A stretch of 6,899 bases of DNA from Gemmatimonadota bacterium (GCA_007127575.1 SKZC01000342.1:1-6899), one strand, 5' to 3'; shown: positions 1 to 6,851, counted from the stretch's first letter. Numbers and translations: made by a program. Notes: a model not told the origin generated them from the letters alone.

Positions 1-810
1 GAGGAGTTTTACGGGGGGCCGGACGGCGACTTGAGGTCGGTGGATCACGTGTTCTCCCTCTTGGGCATCACGGGGTGGGACGGGGTGGGGAGGCTGTCCC
101 CGGTCCTCCCTCGGGCCCAGGTGCGATCCTGGGAGAAGTGCGTGCAGGAAGAACTGCGGCAGCTCATCCGGAGTTCGCCCGACTGGACGGACCTTCACGA
201 TCTCAAGGATCTCTTTTTTCTGGACCAGAGGCTCTCCCGCCGTCTCTCATGGAGAGAAACGTTTCCGGGACGATACGCCCCGGTCCGGCTTCCCCTCCTT
301 AGCCGTAAGACGCTGGATTTCACCCAGGAGCTTCCGACTCCGGACCGGCGAGACAAGCGGCTCTTCCGGCGAGTCCTGGAGGAGCGCTTCCCTTCCCATT
401 TCACGTCCCCTCGCGCGAACCCCGCCAGCGGGGTCTCCGTCCGAAGGTGGGTGTCGCAGGCGGTTCGTCGGGACCGACGTTCCATCGAGGAGATGATTCG
501 AGATGGCTCCAGCCCGTTCGACCACCACCTCGCGCCGGATCTGCTCCTCGGCCTCCTGGAGCGGGCCTCGAGCCCCTTGGCCGCCCAGGAGCTCCGCTAC
601 CGTACCCGCCGCAGGATCCGGCGTCTCATGCACCGAGTCCGTGGACGCGACGGCCGGTTTCAAGCCCGGCCGTCCATCCCCGAGGCCCTCCTCCTGACCC
701 GAGCCCTCTTCCTTCGACGATTCTTCCAGCGAAGTGAGAGACGGGTGACGGGATTCGACGGGGTCGGCCGGCCCTCCTCGCCAGTGGAGATCCACACGTC
801 CAGAGGGTAG
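1..810 (+). CDS. Asparagine-synthase-like protein (AsnB type), C-terminal part; 5' end outside window
   Basis: The frame is open from base 1 to the TAG at 808-810 (269 visible codons), so the gene starts upstream; an internal TTG at 31 is not a convincing start. Visible residues about 71-133 follow the C-terminal pattern of the asparagine synthase synthetase domain: an FFLDQRLSRR helix, an RLPLLSRKTLDFTQELP stretch matching the usual 'R-x-P-(F/L)-L-(D)-x-x-(L)-x-(E/D)-F-x-x-x-L-P', then a basic KRLFRRVLEERFP helix. Family members use ATP to adenylate a carboxylate and form an amide; many relatives in polysaccharide or modified-peptide loci act on substrates other than free aspartate. The glutaminase domain and the ATP-binding SGG-type loop would lie upstream, so activity cannot be judged. 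The conserved Asp after 'LL' is Ser here (LLSRK). It converges on the Tad gene train and probably belongs to a different unit. Family call fairly sure, substrate unknown. Confidence 0.72.
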   Translation, partial: EEFYGGPDGDLRSVDHVFSLLGITGWDGVGRLSPVLPRAQVRSWEKCVQEELRQLIRSSPDWTDLHDLKDLFFLDQRLSRRLSWRETFPGRYAPVRLPLLSRKTLDFTQELPTPDRRDKRLFRRVLEERFPSHFTSPRANPASGVSVRRWVSQAVRRDRRSIEEMIRDGSSPFDHHLAPDLLLGLLERASSPLAAQELRYRTRRRIRRLMHRVRGRDGRFQARPSIPEALLLTRALFLRRFFQRSERRVTGFDGVGRPSSPVEIHTSRG

Positions 811-864
811 CCGGTGCGAGGAGCGACGACCCGTTAACAGGGATCCAAAGGCAGCCGCACCGGC
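810..864. repeat. Inverted repeat across the convergent gene junction (possible weak bidirectional terminator)
   Basis: Arms GCCGGTGCG (810-818) and CGCACCGGC (856-864) are perfectly complementary over 9 bases and separated by 37 bases that contain a GTTAAC palindrome (833-838). The arms span the stop codons of both convergent genes (808-810 plus, 834-836 minus). There is no T-tract on either side and the loop is long, so this is not a classical intrinsic terminator. It could also be chance in GC-rich DNA. Confidence 0.25.
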
Positions 865-1610
865 CGGTAGTCGTAGTTGGAGCTCCGGAGGGCGGCCCCC
901 GTCACCTCGAAATACTCCTCCCAGAAGGCCCGGACCCGCTGAGCCGCCCAGTGATCCGTTCGAGCTCCCACCACCACGACGCACAGCCCAACCAGCTCGG
1001 GCAGAGTCCCCTCCGCCGCCCGGGTTTGCACCCAGTCCGGCGGCGGCATCCGAACGAGACCCTCCATGTTCATCACGGCGTTGGCCTGGAGCATGTCCGA
1101 GAAGAGGATCAGGGTGGGTCGGAGCTCGGGATAGGCCTGGAGCTCTCCGGAGACGAGGTGCAAGGTGGAGAGGATGTCGGTTCCGAGAAAATCCTCTCTG
1201 CCCTCGGGCTCGCTGAAGGCGGCGATGTAGCTCTGGGCGTCCTGGATAAATCGGTCCAGGGCCAGGGAGTCGCTCTGCACTCGCCGCCCTGGAAACTGGG
1301 GGACGGGCGCCACTTGTGACCATCGCTGCGGCTCCTCGGCCAGCGACAGCTCCAGCAGCTCCATGGCGACGATGCGGTCGCCGGGACGGAGGTAATCCAA
1401 GCGGTCGCGGGTGAGGCGCCGGGCGTGCTCCAGTTCGTGGTCCAGGACGCTGGTGGAGCGATCGAAGACGAAGATGAGCAGCTCCGGTGAAGTCTCCCCC
1501 CCCGACCCGGATGCGTCCGTGGACGGGGAGAGGTCGCTGCACCCCGTCACCACCGCCCCTGCGATAAGGAGCACACCCATGAGCGCAGTGGCCTCCACCC
1601 GCCCTACCAT
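834..1610 (-). CDS. VWA-domain lipoprotein with intact MIDAS motif
   Basis: 258 aa from the ATG at 1610. Residues 1-24 form a lipoprotein signal: Arg at 4, hydrophobic stretch about 8-22, lipobox V-T-G-C with lipidated Cys24. Ser at +2 and Asp at +3 would not retain it in the inner membrane under the E. coli Asp+2 rule, so the outer membrane is likely. A Ser/Gly-rich linker (25-41) leads into a VWA domain: strand LLIFVFD, D-x-S-x-S (D50-R-S-T-S54), the MIDAS Thr in FLGTDILS (T144) and the MIDAS Asp in LILFSDMLQ (D172), so all metal-site elements are present. VWA domains bind protein partners through a Mg2+. The C-terminal part (208-258) has a hydrophobic strand, an AFWEEYFEVTGA helix and a terminal Cys. 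The start overlaps the upstream stop by 7 bases (ATGGTAG), implying coupled translation. An earlier in-frame GTG at 1712 would bury the signal peptide and is rejected. TadG proteins of Tad systems also carry VWA domains, but none that I recall is built as a lipoprotein. Exact role unknown. Confidence 0.85.
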   Translation of the reverse strand: MVGRVEATALMGVLLIAGAVVTGCSDLSPSTDASGSGGETSPELLIFVFDRSTSVLDHELEHARRLTRDRLDYLRPGDRIVAMELLELSLAEEPQRWSQVAPVPQFPGRRVQSDSLALDRFIQDAQSYIAAFSEPEGREDFLGTDILSTLHLVSGELQAYPELRPTLILFSDMLQANAVMNMEGLVRMPPPDWVQTRAAEGTLPELVGLCVVVVGARTDHWAAQRVRAFWEEYFEVTGAALRSSNYDYRPVRLPLDPC

Positions 1611-3166
1611 GTCAGGGCCACCTGTTCGTTGAACCGAGCTCGCAGCTCCTTGAACCGGGCCACCAGCTCCTTTCGCTCTTCCTCGTACTCCTCGGGCGTC
1701 CGCAAAACCCACTCTCCACTCCCGTCGGGCACCGCCTCCTCGGGCTCCTCGGGAATCGGGGGAGGCTCGGCGAAGGGGGGGATGGCTTCCTGGTTCAGAT
1801 CCCTCAGGCGTGCATTTTCCGCCCGGTAGGTGGTGAAGACCGTGGCCAGCTCGGGAACGAGGGAGCCTGGCCCCTCACCGGGCCCTGAGAGGAGCCGGGC
1901 CCGGAGACCTCGGATCTCCCCGGCCACTTCGGCCAAGAGCTCGGAGGTGTCGCCGGCACAGGCTTCGCCCTCCTCCACCAGTGCCTTTCGTTCGTCTTCG
2001 AAGGGAGTGTCGTTGAAGTGTTCCCGCCGCGCGTCGCGGCGATGGAAATAGGCCGCAGAGATCGCGCAGAGCACCAGGGTGAGGTTCAGGAGGAGAATGG
2101 GGAAGTTCATCCGGGCCATGGAGAGGGAATACTCCCGGAGCTCGGTGGCCGCCGCCTCCATATCCTGAGCCCGATTCGTGAGCTGGTTCGCCTCCAGGAT
2201 CTCCCCATCCACCCGGAGCCAACCTGCCTGCCGACGGAACTCCTCCACCTGCTCCATGTCGTGGACCCACCGCTCCTCCCCCACCTGTCCCAGCGCTACC
2301 CGGGCCTCATAGAGCACCCCGAGTGTAAGGGCGAGGCCCACCCCAGACAGGATGATGGGGACGATGTTCTCTCGAATGGAGCGGCCCTGCACGGTGTGAC
2401 GTCGCTCCTTCCGCTCCCCCTGCATGACCAGATCCCGCAGCGCATGCCCGAAGAAGTGAGCCAGGACGCAGAGGAAGGTGATGACCCCTGCGGCGAGAAG
2501 GGCCGCGTCGGGCCGGAAGAGGATGTGGGCGGCCATCCGCTCCATTCCGGCGAACCAACCGGTGGAAAGCTCCGAGAGAAGCTGGATCTGCCGTTCTGAA
2601 AGCGGATCCCGGGGGAGCAGGGCATTGAAGACGGGAGCGTTGGCAAAGAACTCCACGAGCCCCAGGAAGATCAACGCACCGACATAGGCCGGGGTAGGAA
2701 GCCCTCGTCGGCGCTCCCCCGACTCCTCCCGAAGGTCCTGGTCCACTTCCTTTCGCCGGAGCTCCAAGCGGGCCTTCAAGCGGCTCAGCTCGTTGGCCGT
2801 GCGTTCGAACCGATCCACCCCCAGAGCCGCCTTCCCCAGGGTTCTGGAAATGCGTTCCTCCGATTCCGCCACCCCCTGGGACCATCGCTGCCGTTCCTGG
2901 GACCGGCACCGTTGGAGGAGGACCGAACATCGGCTCCGGAGGAGGACCTCCGATTCCGTGAGCCCCGTCGCATCGAGCCTGGGAATCCCCTTCCGCGCAT
3001 CGGCGTGGGCCAGACGGATGGCCTCCTTCCGCAGGGCCTCCACCCGGGATTCCGTGGCGTCTCCGAAGGTCGCCAGGGAACCGGGAAGGGCATCCGGGTC
3101 CGAGGTCCACCGCCCCCCTTCCCAACCCTCTCCGTTGAAGGCCGTCGTCGCCGTTTCCTCACTCAT
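1604..3166 (-). CDS. Four-helix membrane protein with cytoplasmic coiled coils, function unknown
   Basis: 520 aa; I do not recognise a family. The N-terminal 155 residues are soluble, highly charged and probably coiled coil (about 100-152). Four hydrophobic segments follow: about 159-178, 218-240, 267-287 and 354-374. The TM2-TM3 loop (RKERRH, about 252-257) and the residues after TM4 (HRRDARR) are basic, so by the positive-inside rule both long ends are cytoplasmic. The TM1-TM2 loop (179-217) and the acidic, helical TM3-TM4 loop (288-353) would then be periplasmic. The tail has helices at about 390-426, a Pro/Glu-rich linker (462-479) and a charged final helix (491-515). The ATG overlaps the upstream ATPase gene by 8 bases (ATGAGTGA), with GGGGAG seven bases ahead (3174-3179). 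It lies between an AAA+ ATPase and an exported VWA lipoprotein, so a linking role across the inner membrane is a reasonable guess. Confidence 0.82.
   Translation of the reverse strand: MSEETATTAFNGEGWEGGRWTSDPDALPGSLATFGDATESRVEALRKEAIRLAHADARKGIPRLDATGLTESEVLLRSRCSVLLQRCRSQERQRWSQGVAESEERISRTLGKAALGVDRFERTANELSRLKARLELRRKEVDQDLREESGERRRGLPTPAYVGALIFLGLVEFFANAPVFNALLPRDPLSERQIQLLSELSTGWFAGMERMAAHILFRPDAALLAAGVITFLCVLAHFFGHALRDLVMQGERKERRHTVQGRSIRENIVPIILSGVGLALTLGVLYEARVALGQVGEERWVHDMEQVEEFRRQAGWLRVDGEILEANQLTNRAQDMEAAATELREYSLSMARMNFPILLLNLTLVLCAISAAYFHRRDARREHFNDTPFEDERKALVEEGEACAGDTSELLAEVAGEIRGLRARLLSGPGEGPGSLVPELATVFTTYRAENARLRDLNQEAIPPFAEPPPIPEEPEEAVPDGSGEWVLRTPEEYEEERKELVARFKELRARFNEQVALTW
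1618..1623 (-). promoter_or_regulatory. Ribosome binding site fixing the VWA lipoprotein start
   Basis: AGGTGG lies 7 bases upstream of the ATG at 1610 and inside the end of the membrane-protein gene. It supports this ATG over the in-frame GTG at 1712 and over Met11, which would leave a very short signal peptide. Confidence 0.6.
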
Positions 3167-4520
3167 GACCGTTCTCCCCGACCTCCCGGTCGCTTTCGGA
3201 TCCGTCCGGGAGGGATGAATCCATGTTGACGAAATAGGAGCGGCACGCCCTCCTCAGGAGGTCCTCCGACAGGGAGGGCGGCACTCCGCGATAGCGGGCG
3301 TGGTCGCAGATGTCCGCCACCAGATCCCGGGGGTGGCAGGAGCGAGGCGAGATGCCATACCGCTCGTAGAACTCTCGAAAGACCAGATCCACGGCATCCT
3401 CTGCATAGCTCAAGCCCCGCTCTTCGCACACGGTGCGCAGGATCTGTCCGAACTGCCGGCGGGTGGGTCCAGGGATGGGTATCTTGTGTCGAATCCGGCG
3501 TAGGAAGGCCTCCTCCACCAGGTCCTCGGGATCCAGGTTCGTGGCGAAGAAGACCAGGCAGTCGAAAGGAACCTCCAACTTGTGGCCGGTGGGGAGCGCC
3601 AGATGGTCCACCCCCCGATCGAGGGGAATCATCCATCGATTCAGCAGGTCACGAGGCCGGACCCGCTGCCGACCGAAATCGTCCACCACGAAGATCCCGC
3701 CGTTGGCCTTCATCTGGGGAGGTGCCAGGAACACGCCCGGCTCGGACAGCTCCTGGAACTCCAGATCCGCCAGGGTAAGCTCTCCCCCCACCACCACTGC
3801 CGGGCGGTGAACCCGGAGGAACCGGGGATCGTGTTTCGCCCCGTCCAGAAGGAGTCCGGCCTCGGAGTGATCATCCTCCTGATCCACACACACGCGGTGG
3901 CAGAGCGGATCGTAGATCTGGACCACCTGCCCGCCGAAATCCACGGCGTAGGGCACGTACGTGGGAGTCCCCATGACACGAGCTACCGAATGGGCCACTT
4001 CCGTCTTGCCGTTGCCCGGCGGCCCGTAGAGGAAGACGGAGGTGCCGGAGTTGACGCCGGGCCCCAGCCGGTCGATGAACTCCGAACCCAGCACCAGGTG
4101 GGTCAACCCATCACGAAGCCTGTCGGGGGAGATGGGGTGACGCCGCACGCTCTGGTCCGCAACCCACCACCGATACGTCTCCGACGGCACCGGGGCGGGA
4201 CCGGCGTACCCGTTGGACTTCAGCAGCTCTCGAGCACGGGTCCGGCCTTCTCCGGTGAGGTCGAAGACGTACGCTTCCCGACTGTGTCCGTGGGCCCCCC
4301 GCACCTCCACGAGCTGGCGCTGCTGCAGGAGGAGGATCTCCTCGTCCAGGATGGCAAAGGAGAGACGGACCCGGTCCGAGAGGCTACGCCCGGACTGGGC
4401 ACCATGAAGGTAGAGGGTCTTCAGGATCAGCCCGGCGACCACGGCACGGCTCAGTCCCGTCTCCTCCAGCGATCCCGGAAGGGGAGGCGCCCCCAAACCG
4501 TTCAAGGCCAGCGGGGTCAT
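3159..4520 (-). CDS. AAA+ ATPase with N-terminal winged-helix-like region
   Basis: 453 aa from the ATG at 4520. Residues about 20-103 look like a winged helix: helices from VAGLILKTLYLHG to the LLLQQRQLVEVRG recognition region, then a wing and YVFDLTGEGRTRARELL. The AAA+ core shows Walker A GPPGNGKT (166-173), Walker B IFVVDDFGR (276-284) with Asp281 where most AAA+ proteins have Glu, sensor 1 FFATN (324-328), a candidate Arg finger in AFLRRIR (338-344) and a late SCHPRDLV motif (394-401) as candidate sensor 2. Walker A and B are about 100 residues apart, more than usual, because of an inserted stretch including RPAVVVGGELTLADLEF. The core resembles a widespread family generally annotated only as 'ATPase'; this is from memory. 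No membrane segment, so cytoplasmic. It overlaps the DUF192 gene by 4 bases (ATGA) and the next gene by 8. A partner role with the downstream membrane protein and VWA lipoprotein is inferred from MoxR/VWA precedents. Confidence 0.88.
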   Translation of the reverse strand: MTPLALNGLGAPPLPGSLEETGLSRAVVAGLILKTLYLHGAQSGRSLSDRVRLSFAILDEEILLLQQRQLVEVRGAHGHSREAYVFDLTGEGRTRARELLKSNGYAGPAPVPSETYRWWVADQSVRRHPISPDRLRDGLTHLVLGSEFIDRLGPGVNSGTSVFLYGPPGNGKTEVAHSVARVMGTPTYVPYAVDFGGQVVQIYDPLCHRVCVDQEDDHSEAGLLLDGAKHDPRFLRVHRPAVVVGGELTLADLEFQELSEPGVFLAPPQMKANGGIFVVDDFGRQRVRPRDLLNRWMIPLDRGVDHLALPTGHKLEVPFDCLVFFATNLDPEDLVEEAFLRRIRHKIPIPGPTRRQFGQILRTVCEERGLSYAEDAVDLVFREFYERYGISPRSCHPRDLVADICDHARYRGVPPSLSEDLLRRACRSYFVNMDSSLPDGSESDREVGENGHE

Positions 4521-4879
4521 GGTGCGCCCCTCCTCCACTCCAGGAGGTCCCCCTCCCGGGTCTGCGTGGCTGCGATGCGTCCGACAGGCACCTCCAGTGC
4601 CGCCCGTGCCCTGGGCAAGAGGGGAGTGCGTTTCCAGGGACGAAGCGCCGGGTATGCGCTCAAGACCCGCCCGCTCTCGTCCAGGAGGAGGACATCCAGT
4701 GGGTACCTCATCCCGTACATGTGAACCCCCTTGCTGGGCAGGAAGAGGAGCCCTTCCCCGGATCGAGGCATGGGCCGGGCGAGGAAGCCCCGCAGTCGGG
4801 TCCAGCGAGTAGCGGCCAGCCCGACTCGGTCCCCCAGGACCGTGCCCCGAGATCGGTTCACCACCGTAACCCGGGTCAT
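4517..4879 (-). CDS. DUF192 family protein
   Basis: 120 aa, the usual length for a stand-alone DUF192 (COG1430) domain. Signatures in order: RLRGFLARP (28-36), equivalent to the 'GLM-R' motif; GEGLLFLPSKGVHMYGMRYP (41-60), the family's 'GLLF...VHTFGMRFP' region; DVLLLDESGRVL (62-73); and RAALEVPVGRI (92-102), the 'vLElpaG' strand. No signal peptide or membrane helix, so it would be cytoplasmic, whereas many DUF192 proteins are exported. The biochemical role of the family is not established. The gene is joined by ATGA overlaps to tadC upstream and to the AAA+ gene downstream. A G-run (4883-4888) only three bases before the ATG is a poor ribosome site, so initiation probably depends on coupling to tadC. 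Confidence 0.88.
   Translation of the reverse strand: MTRVTVVNRSRGTVLGDRVGLAATRWTRLRGFLARPMPRSGEGLLFLPSKGVHMYGMRYPLDVLLLDESGRVLSAYPALRPWKRTPLLPRARAALEVPVGRIAATQTREGDLLEWRRGAP
4527..4536 (-). promoter_or_regulatory. Strong ribosome binding site fixing the AAA+ ATPase start
   Basis: GGAGGAGGGG lies 6 bases before the ATG at 4520. The alternative in-frame GTG at 4538 would place this purine run inside the coding sequence, so the ATG is preferred; it also gives the ATGA overlap seen at the preceding junction. Confidence 0.65.
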
Positions 4880-5817
4880 GGTCCCCCCATGGCTCCGAAG
4901 AGCTCTCCCATGTGGAAGACCGCAGGTCCGAGAATGACGATGAAGATGGATGGGAAGATGAAGAAGACGATGGGGAGCACGAGCTTCACCGTGAGCTTCG
5001 CCGCCTCTTCCTCCGCCCGCTGACGTCTCTTGGTCCGCAGCTCGTCCGCATGGATCCGAAGCGCCTCGGCGATGGAGGTCCCGAACCGATCCGTCTGGAT
5101 GAGCATGGAGACGAAGGCTCGCACATCCGGCAGTCCGGTACGTTCCCCGAGATGTCGAAGGGCCTCTTCTCGCGGCGTCCCCGCCCGGAGCTCCAACCCC
5201 ACCAGCGTCAATTCCTCGGAGAGGGTGGGGCTCACCCGTTCCATCTCGTCCGCCACCCGGACCAGTGCCTGATTAAGCCCCAGTCCCGCCTCCACACAGA
5301 CCACCATGAGATCCAGGGCATCGGGGAGGGTGCGCTGCACCTCCGACTGACGGCGCCGCACCCGGTGGCGCACCACGAGGAACGGAAGCATCCAGCCCGA
5401 CAGCCCCATGGCCACCAGTACGAGGAGGCGGTGGACCGGGGAGACCCCGAAGAACGCCGCGAGGAAGATCCCACCCAGGAGGAAGCCCCCGGCCAGGAGG
5501 AAGCGAAGGGCGATGTAGATCATTCCCGCCCTGGGGTGGCGGTACCCGGCGTGAAGGAGGAGCTCCCTAACCTGCCGACGCCGCCCCTGCTGGCTTCCCA
5601 CCCGCTCCCCGAAAGCCTCCAAGAACGACTCCAGCGCTTCCCTCCTCGCCCTCCTCCTCCTCCGTTCCCGTTCGGCCAGCGCCCGTTCCATTCGCGCCGG
5701 ACCCGCATGAACTCGACGGCGGACCCGCCGGGCCTCCGCCTCCGAGACGAGCTCGGCCATCCCCAGCACGAGAAGGGACACCGAGAGCGCTACGAGTCCC
5801 ACGACGATCCAGATCAT
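4876..5817 (-). CDS. tadC: Tad pilus/secretion inner-membrane platform protein TadC
   Basis: 313 aa, typical for TadC. Membrane segments at about 2-23, 100-122, 128-149 and 275-298 flank a basic cytoplasmic stretch (30-85) and the type II secretion F domain (about 165-290). Diagnostic motifs are LPDALDLMVVCVEAGLGL (164-181), RFGTSIAEALR (244-254), and KRRQRAEEEAAK (263-274) leading into the last helix (PIVFFIFPSIFIVILGP). TadC pairs with TadB to form the platform on which the TadA ATPase drives assembly of Flp-type pili or related secretion. The ATG at 5817 has GAGGGA (5825-5830) seven bases upstream; 29 bases separate it from the tadB stop, the widest gap in the train. Its stop overlaps the DUF192 start (ATGA). 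The C-terminal motif set distinguishes it from TadB with good confidence. Confidence 0.93.
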   Translation of the reverse strand: MIWIVVGLVALSVSLLVLGMAELVSEAEARRVRRRVHAGPARMERALAERERRRRRARREALESFLEAFGERVGSQQGRRRQVRELLLHAGYRHPRAGMIYIALRFLLAGGFLLGGIFLAAFFGVSPVHRLLVLVAMGLSGWMLPFLVVRHRVRRRQSEVQRTLPDALDLMVVCVEAGLGLNQALVRVADEMERVSPTLSEELTLVGLELRAGTPREEALRHLGERTGLPDVRAFVSMLIQTDRFGTSIAEALRIHADELRTKRRQRAEEEAAKLTVKLVLPIVFFIFPSIFIVILGPAVFHMGELFGAMGGP

Positions 5818-5846
5818 GGTCAGATCCCTCTATCGGCATCCAAGGT
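5818..5846 (-). promoter_or_regulatory. tadB-tadC intergenic gap with tadC ribosome binding site
   Basis: The only gap longer than 10 bases in the minus-strand train. It holds GAGGGA (5825-5830) at a 7-base spacing from the tadC ATG. No hairpin and no -35/-10 promoter pattern is visible, so tadC is probably read from the same transcript as tadB. Confidence 0.55.
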
Positions 5847-6845
5847 TCAGAACTTCACATCCACCATCCGGCGGATGATGAGAAAGCCCACCAGCATCAT
5901 GGTCCCGCCCACGGCCAGCATGAGTCGCCCCAGGGGTTCCACCAGGAGTGGACGCATGTAGTCCGGATTCAGGGTGTACATCCCGACCCCGGCGGCTACG
6001 GGGGCCAGACCCACCACCAACCCGGTCATTCGGCCGTGGGCCGTCTTCGTCTTCACGTCCCTTCGGAACCGGAAGCGGCCCCGGATCACCTGGGAGAGGC
6101 TGTCCAGGTTCTCGGCCAGGTTTCCCCCAGACTCCCGCTGGATGATCACCGCCGTGACGAAGATTCGGGTATCCACCAGGTCCACCCGCTCTGCCAGCCC
6201 CAGGAGCGACTCCTTGAGAGGCAACCCAAACCGCTGTTCCTCGTATACCTGCCGGAACTCGGAGGCTACCGGCTCTTCCGCCTCCTCCCCCACCACCTGA
6301 AGACCCGCCGCCAGAGAGTGGCCGGCCCGGGCGGACCGGGCCAGGAGGTCGATGGCTTCGGGAAAGTGCTCTTCGAAAGCCTGGAACCGACGGGCCCGTT
6401 GGACCTTCAGGAAGGCCCAGGGCAGATACGCCCCCACTCCAGCCGCCACGAAGGGAAGGAGGAGCCCTCGGGAAAACACCCCGGTGGGAAGAGCGACGGC
6501 CACGGCCATCCCCACCGAGGACAGAAGGAGGGAGGCCACCCCCCAGCGCACTCCGGCTTGATCCAGAAGTCGCTGCAGGTCGGCCCGGCGGGGAACCAGA
6601 AGGAGGAGATCCTCGAGCCACGCCGGACCCCATCCCTTCTCCCGGGCCAGGAGCGTGGACGGCCCTCCATCGGGTCGGCCCATTTCGGAGGTGGGCATTT
6701 TCCGGAGCACCCGGCGAGCCTCCCGGGCGCGAAGCCACCGTCGGGCCGCCTCCCAGATGAGGACCAGGGACAGGGTCCCCAGCACCGCCACCGCGAAGAG
6801 TGAGAGGGGTAAAATGAAACCCTCGATCCAGGTGGAGTCCGTCAT
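5847..6845 (-). CDS. tadB: Tad pilus/secretion inner-membrane platform protein TadB
   Basis: 332 aa, a usual TadB length. An N-terminal membrane helix (about 11-31) is followed by a basic linker (35-70), a helical region with two hydrophobic segments (about 102-122 and 124-144), the type II secretion F domain (about 161-285) and C-terminal helices (about 272-290 and 306-325). Diagnostic motifs are FPEAIDLLARSARAGHSL (161-178), RFGLPLKESLLGLAERV (205-221) and QRESGGNLAENLDSLSQVIR (236-255). TadB is one half of the inner-membrane platform, acting with TadC and powered by TadA. The ATG at 6845 follows the upstream stop by 10 bases and has GAGGAG (6852-6857) at a 6-base spacing, so the start is secure. 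Gene order tadB-tadC is standard for Tad loci; the pilin, peptidase, secretin and TadE/F genes must lie outside this window. Confidence 0.93.
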   Translation of the reverse strand: MTDSTWIEGFILPLSLFAVAVLGTLSLVLIWEAARRWLRAREARRVLRKMPTSEMGRPDGGPSTLLAREKGWGPAWLEDLLLLVPRRADLQRLLDQAGVRWGVASLLLSSVGMAVAVALPTGVFSRGLLLPFVAAGVGAYLPWAFLKVQRARRFQAFEEHFPEAIDLLARSARAGHSLAAGLQVVGEEAEEPVASEFRQVYEEQRFGLPLKESLLGLAERVDLVDTRIFVTAVIIQRESGGNLAENLDSLSQVIRGRFRFRRDVKTKTAHGRMTGLVVGLAPVAAGVGMYTLNPDYMRPLLVEPLGRLMLAVGGTMMLVGFLIIRRMVDVKF

Positions 6846-6851
6846 CCTTTT

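Noticed and set aside
67..778. Similar peptides TGWDGVGRLSP and TGFDGVGRPSSP near both ends of the visible synthase segment
   Set aside because: Only about ten residues are alike and the DNA identity is limited to short stretches; chance in Gly/Arg-rich sequence is more likely than a real repeat.
247..1542. 431-codon minus-strand open frame overlapping the VWA lipoprotein gene and the plus-strand synthase gene
   Set aside because: Its translation is low-complexity Gly/Arg/Pro/Ala with no domain, and it runs through two genes with clear family signatures; typical of a spurious frame in GC-rich DNA.
2307..3125. 272-codon minus-strand open frame inside the membrane-protein gene
   Set aside because: Gly/Pro/Arg-rich low-complexity product in an alternate frame of a gene with clear membrane segments.
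3582..4724. 380-codon plus-strand open frame antisense to the AAA+ ATPase gene
   Set aside because: The opposite strand carries Walker A, Walker B and sensor motifs; the plus frame is rich in His, Pro and Gly with no recognisable domain or membrane pattern.
4912..5961. 349-codon plus-strand open frame antisense to tadC and the end of tadB
   Set aside because: His/Pro/Arg-rich, no domain, and fully antisense to confidently assigned tad genes.
6036..6803. 255-codon plus-strand open frame antisense to tadB
   Set aside because: Shadow of tadB codon structure with no domain, signal or convincing ribosome site.
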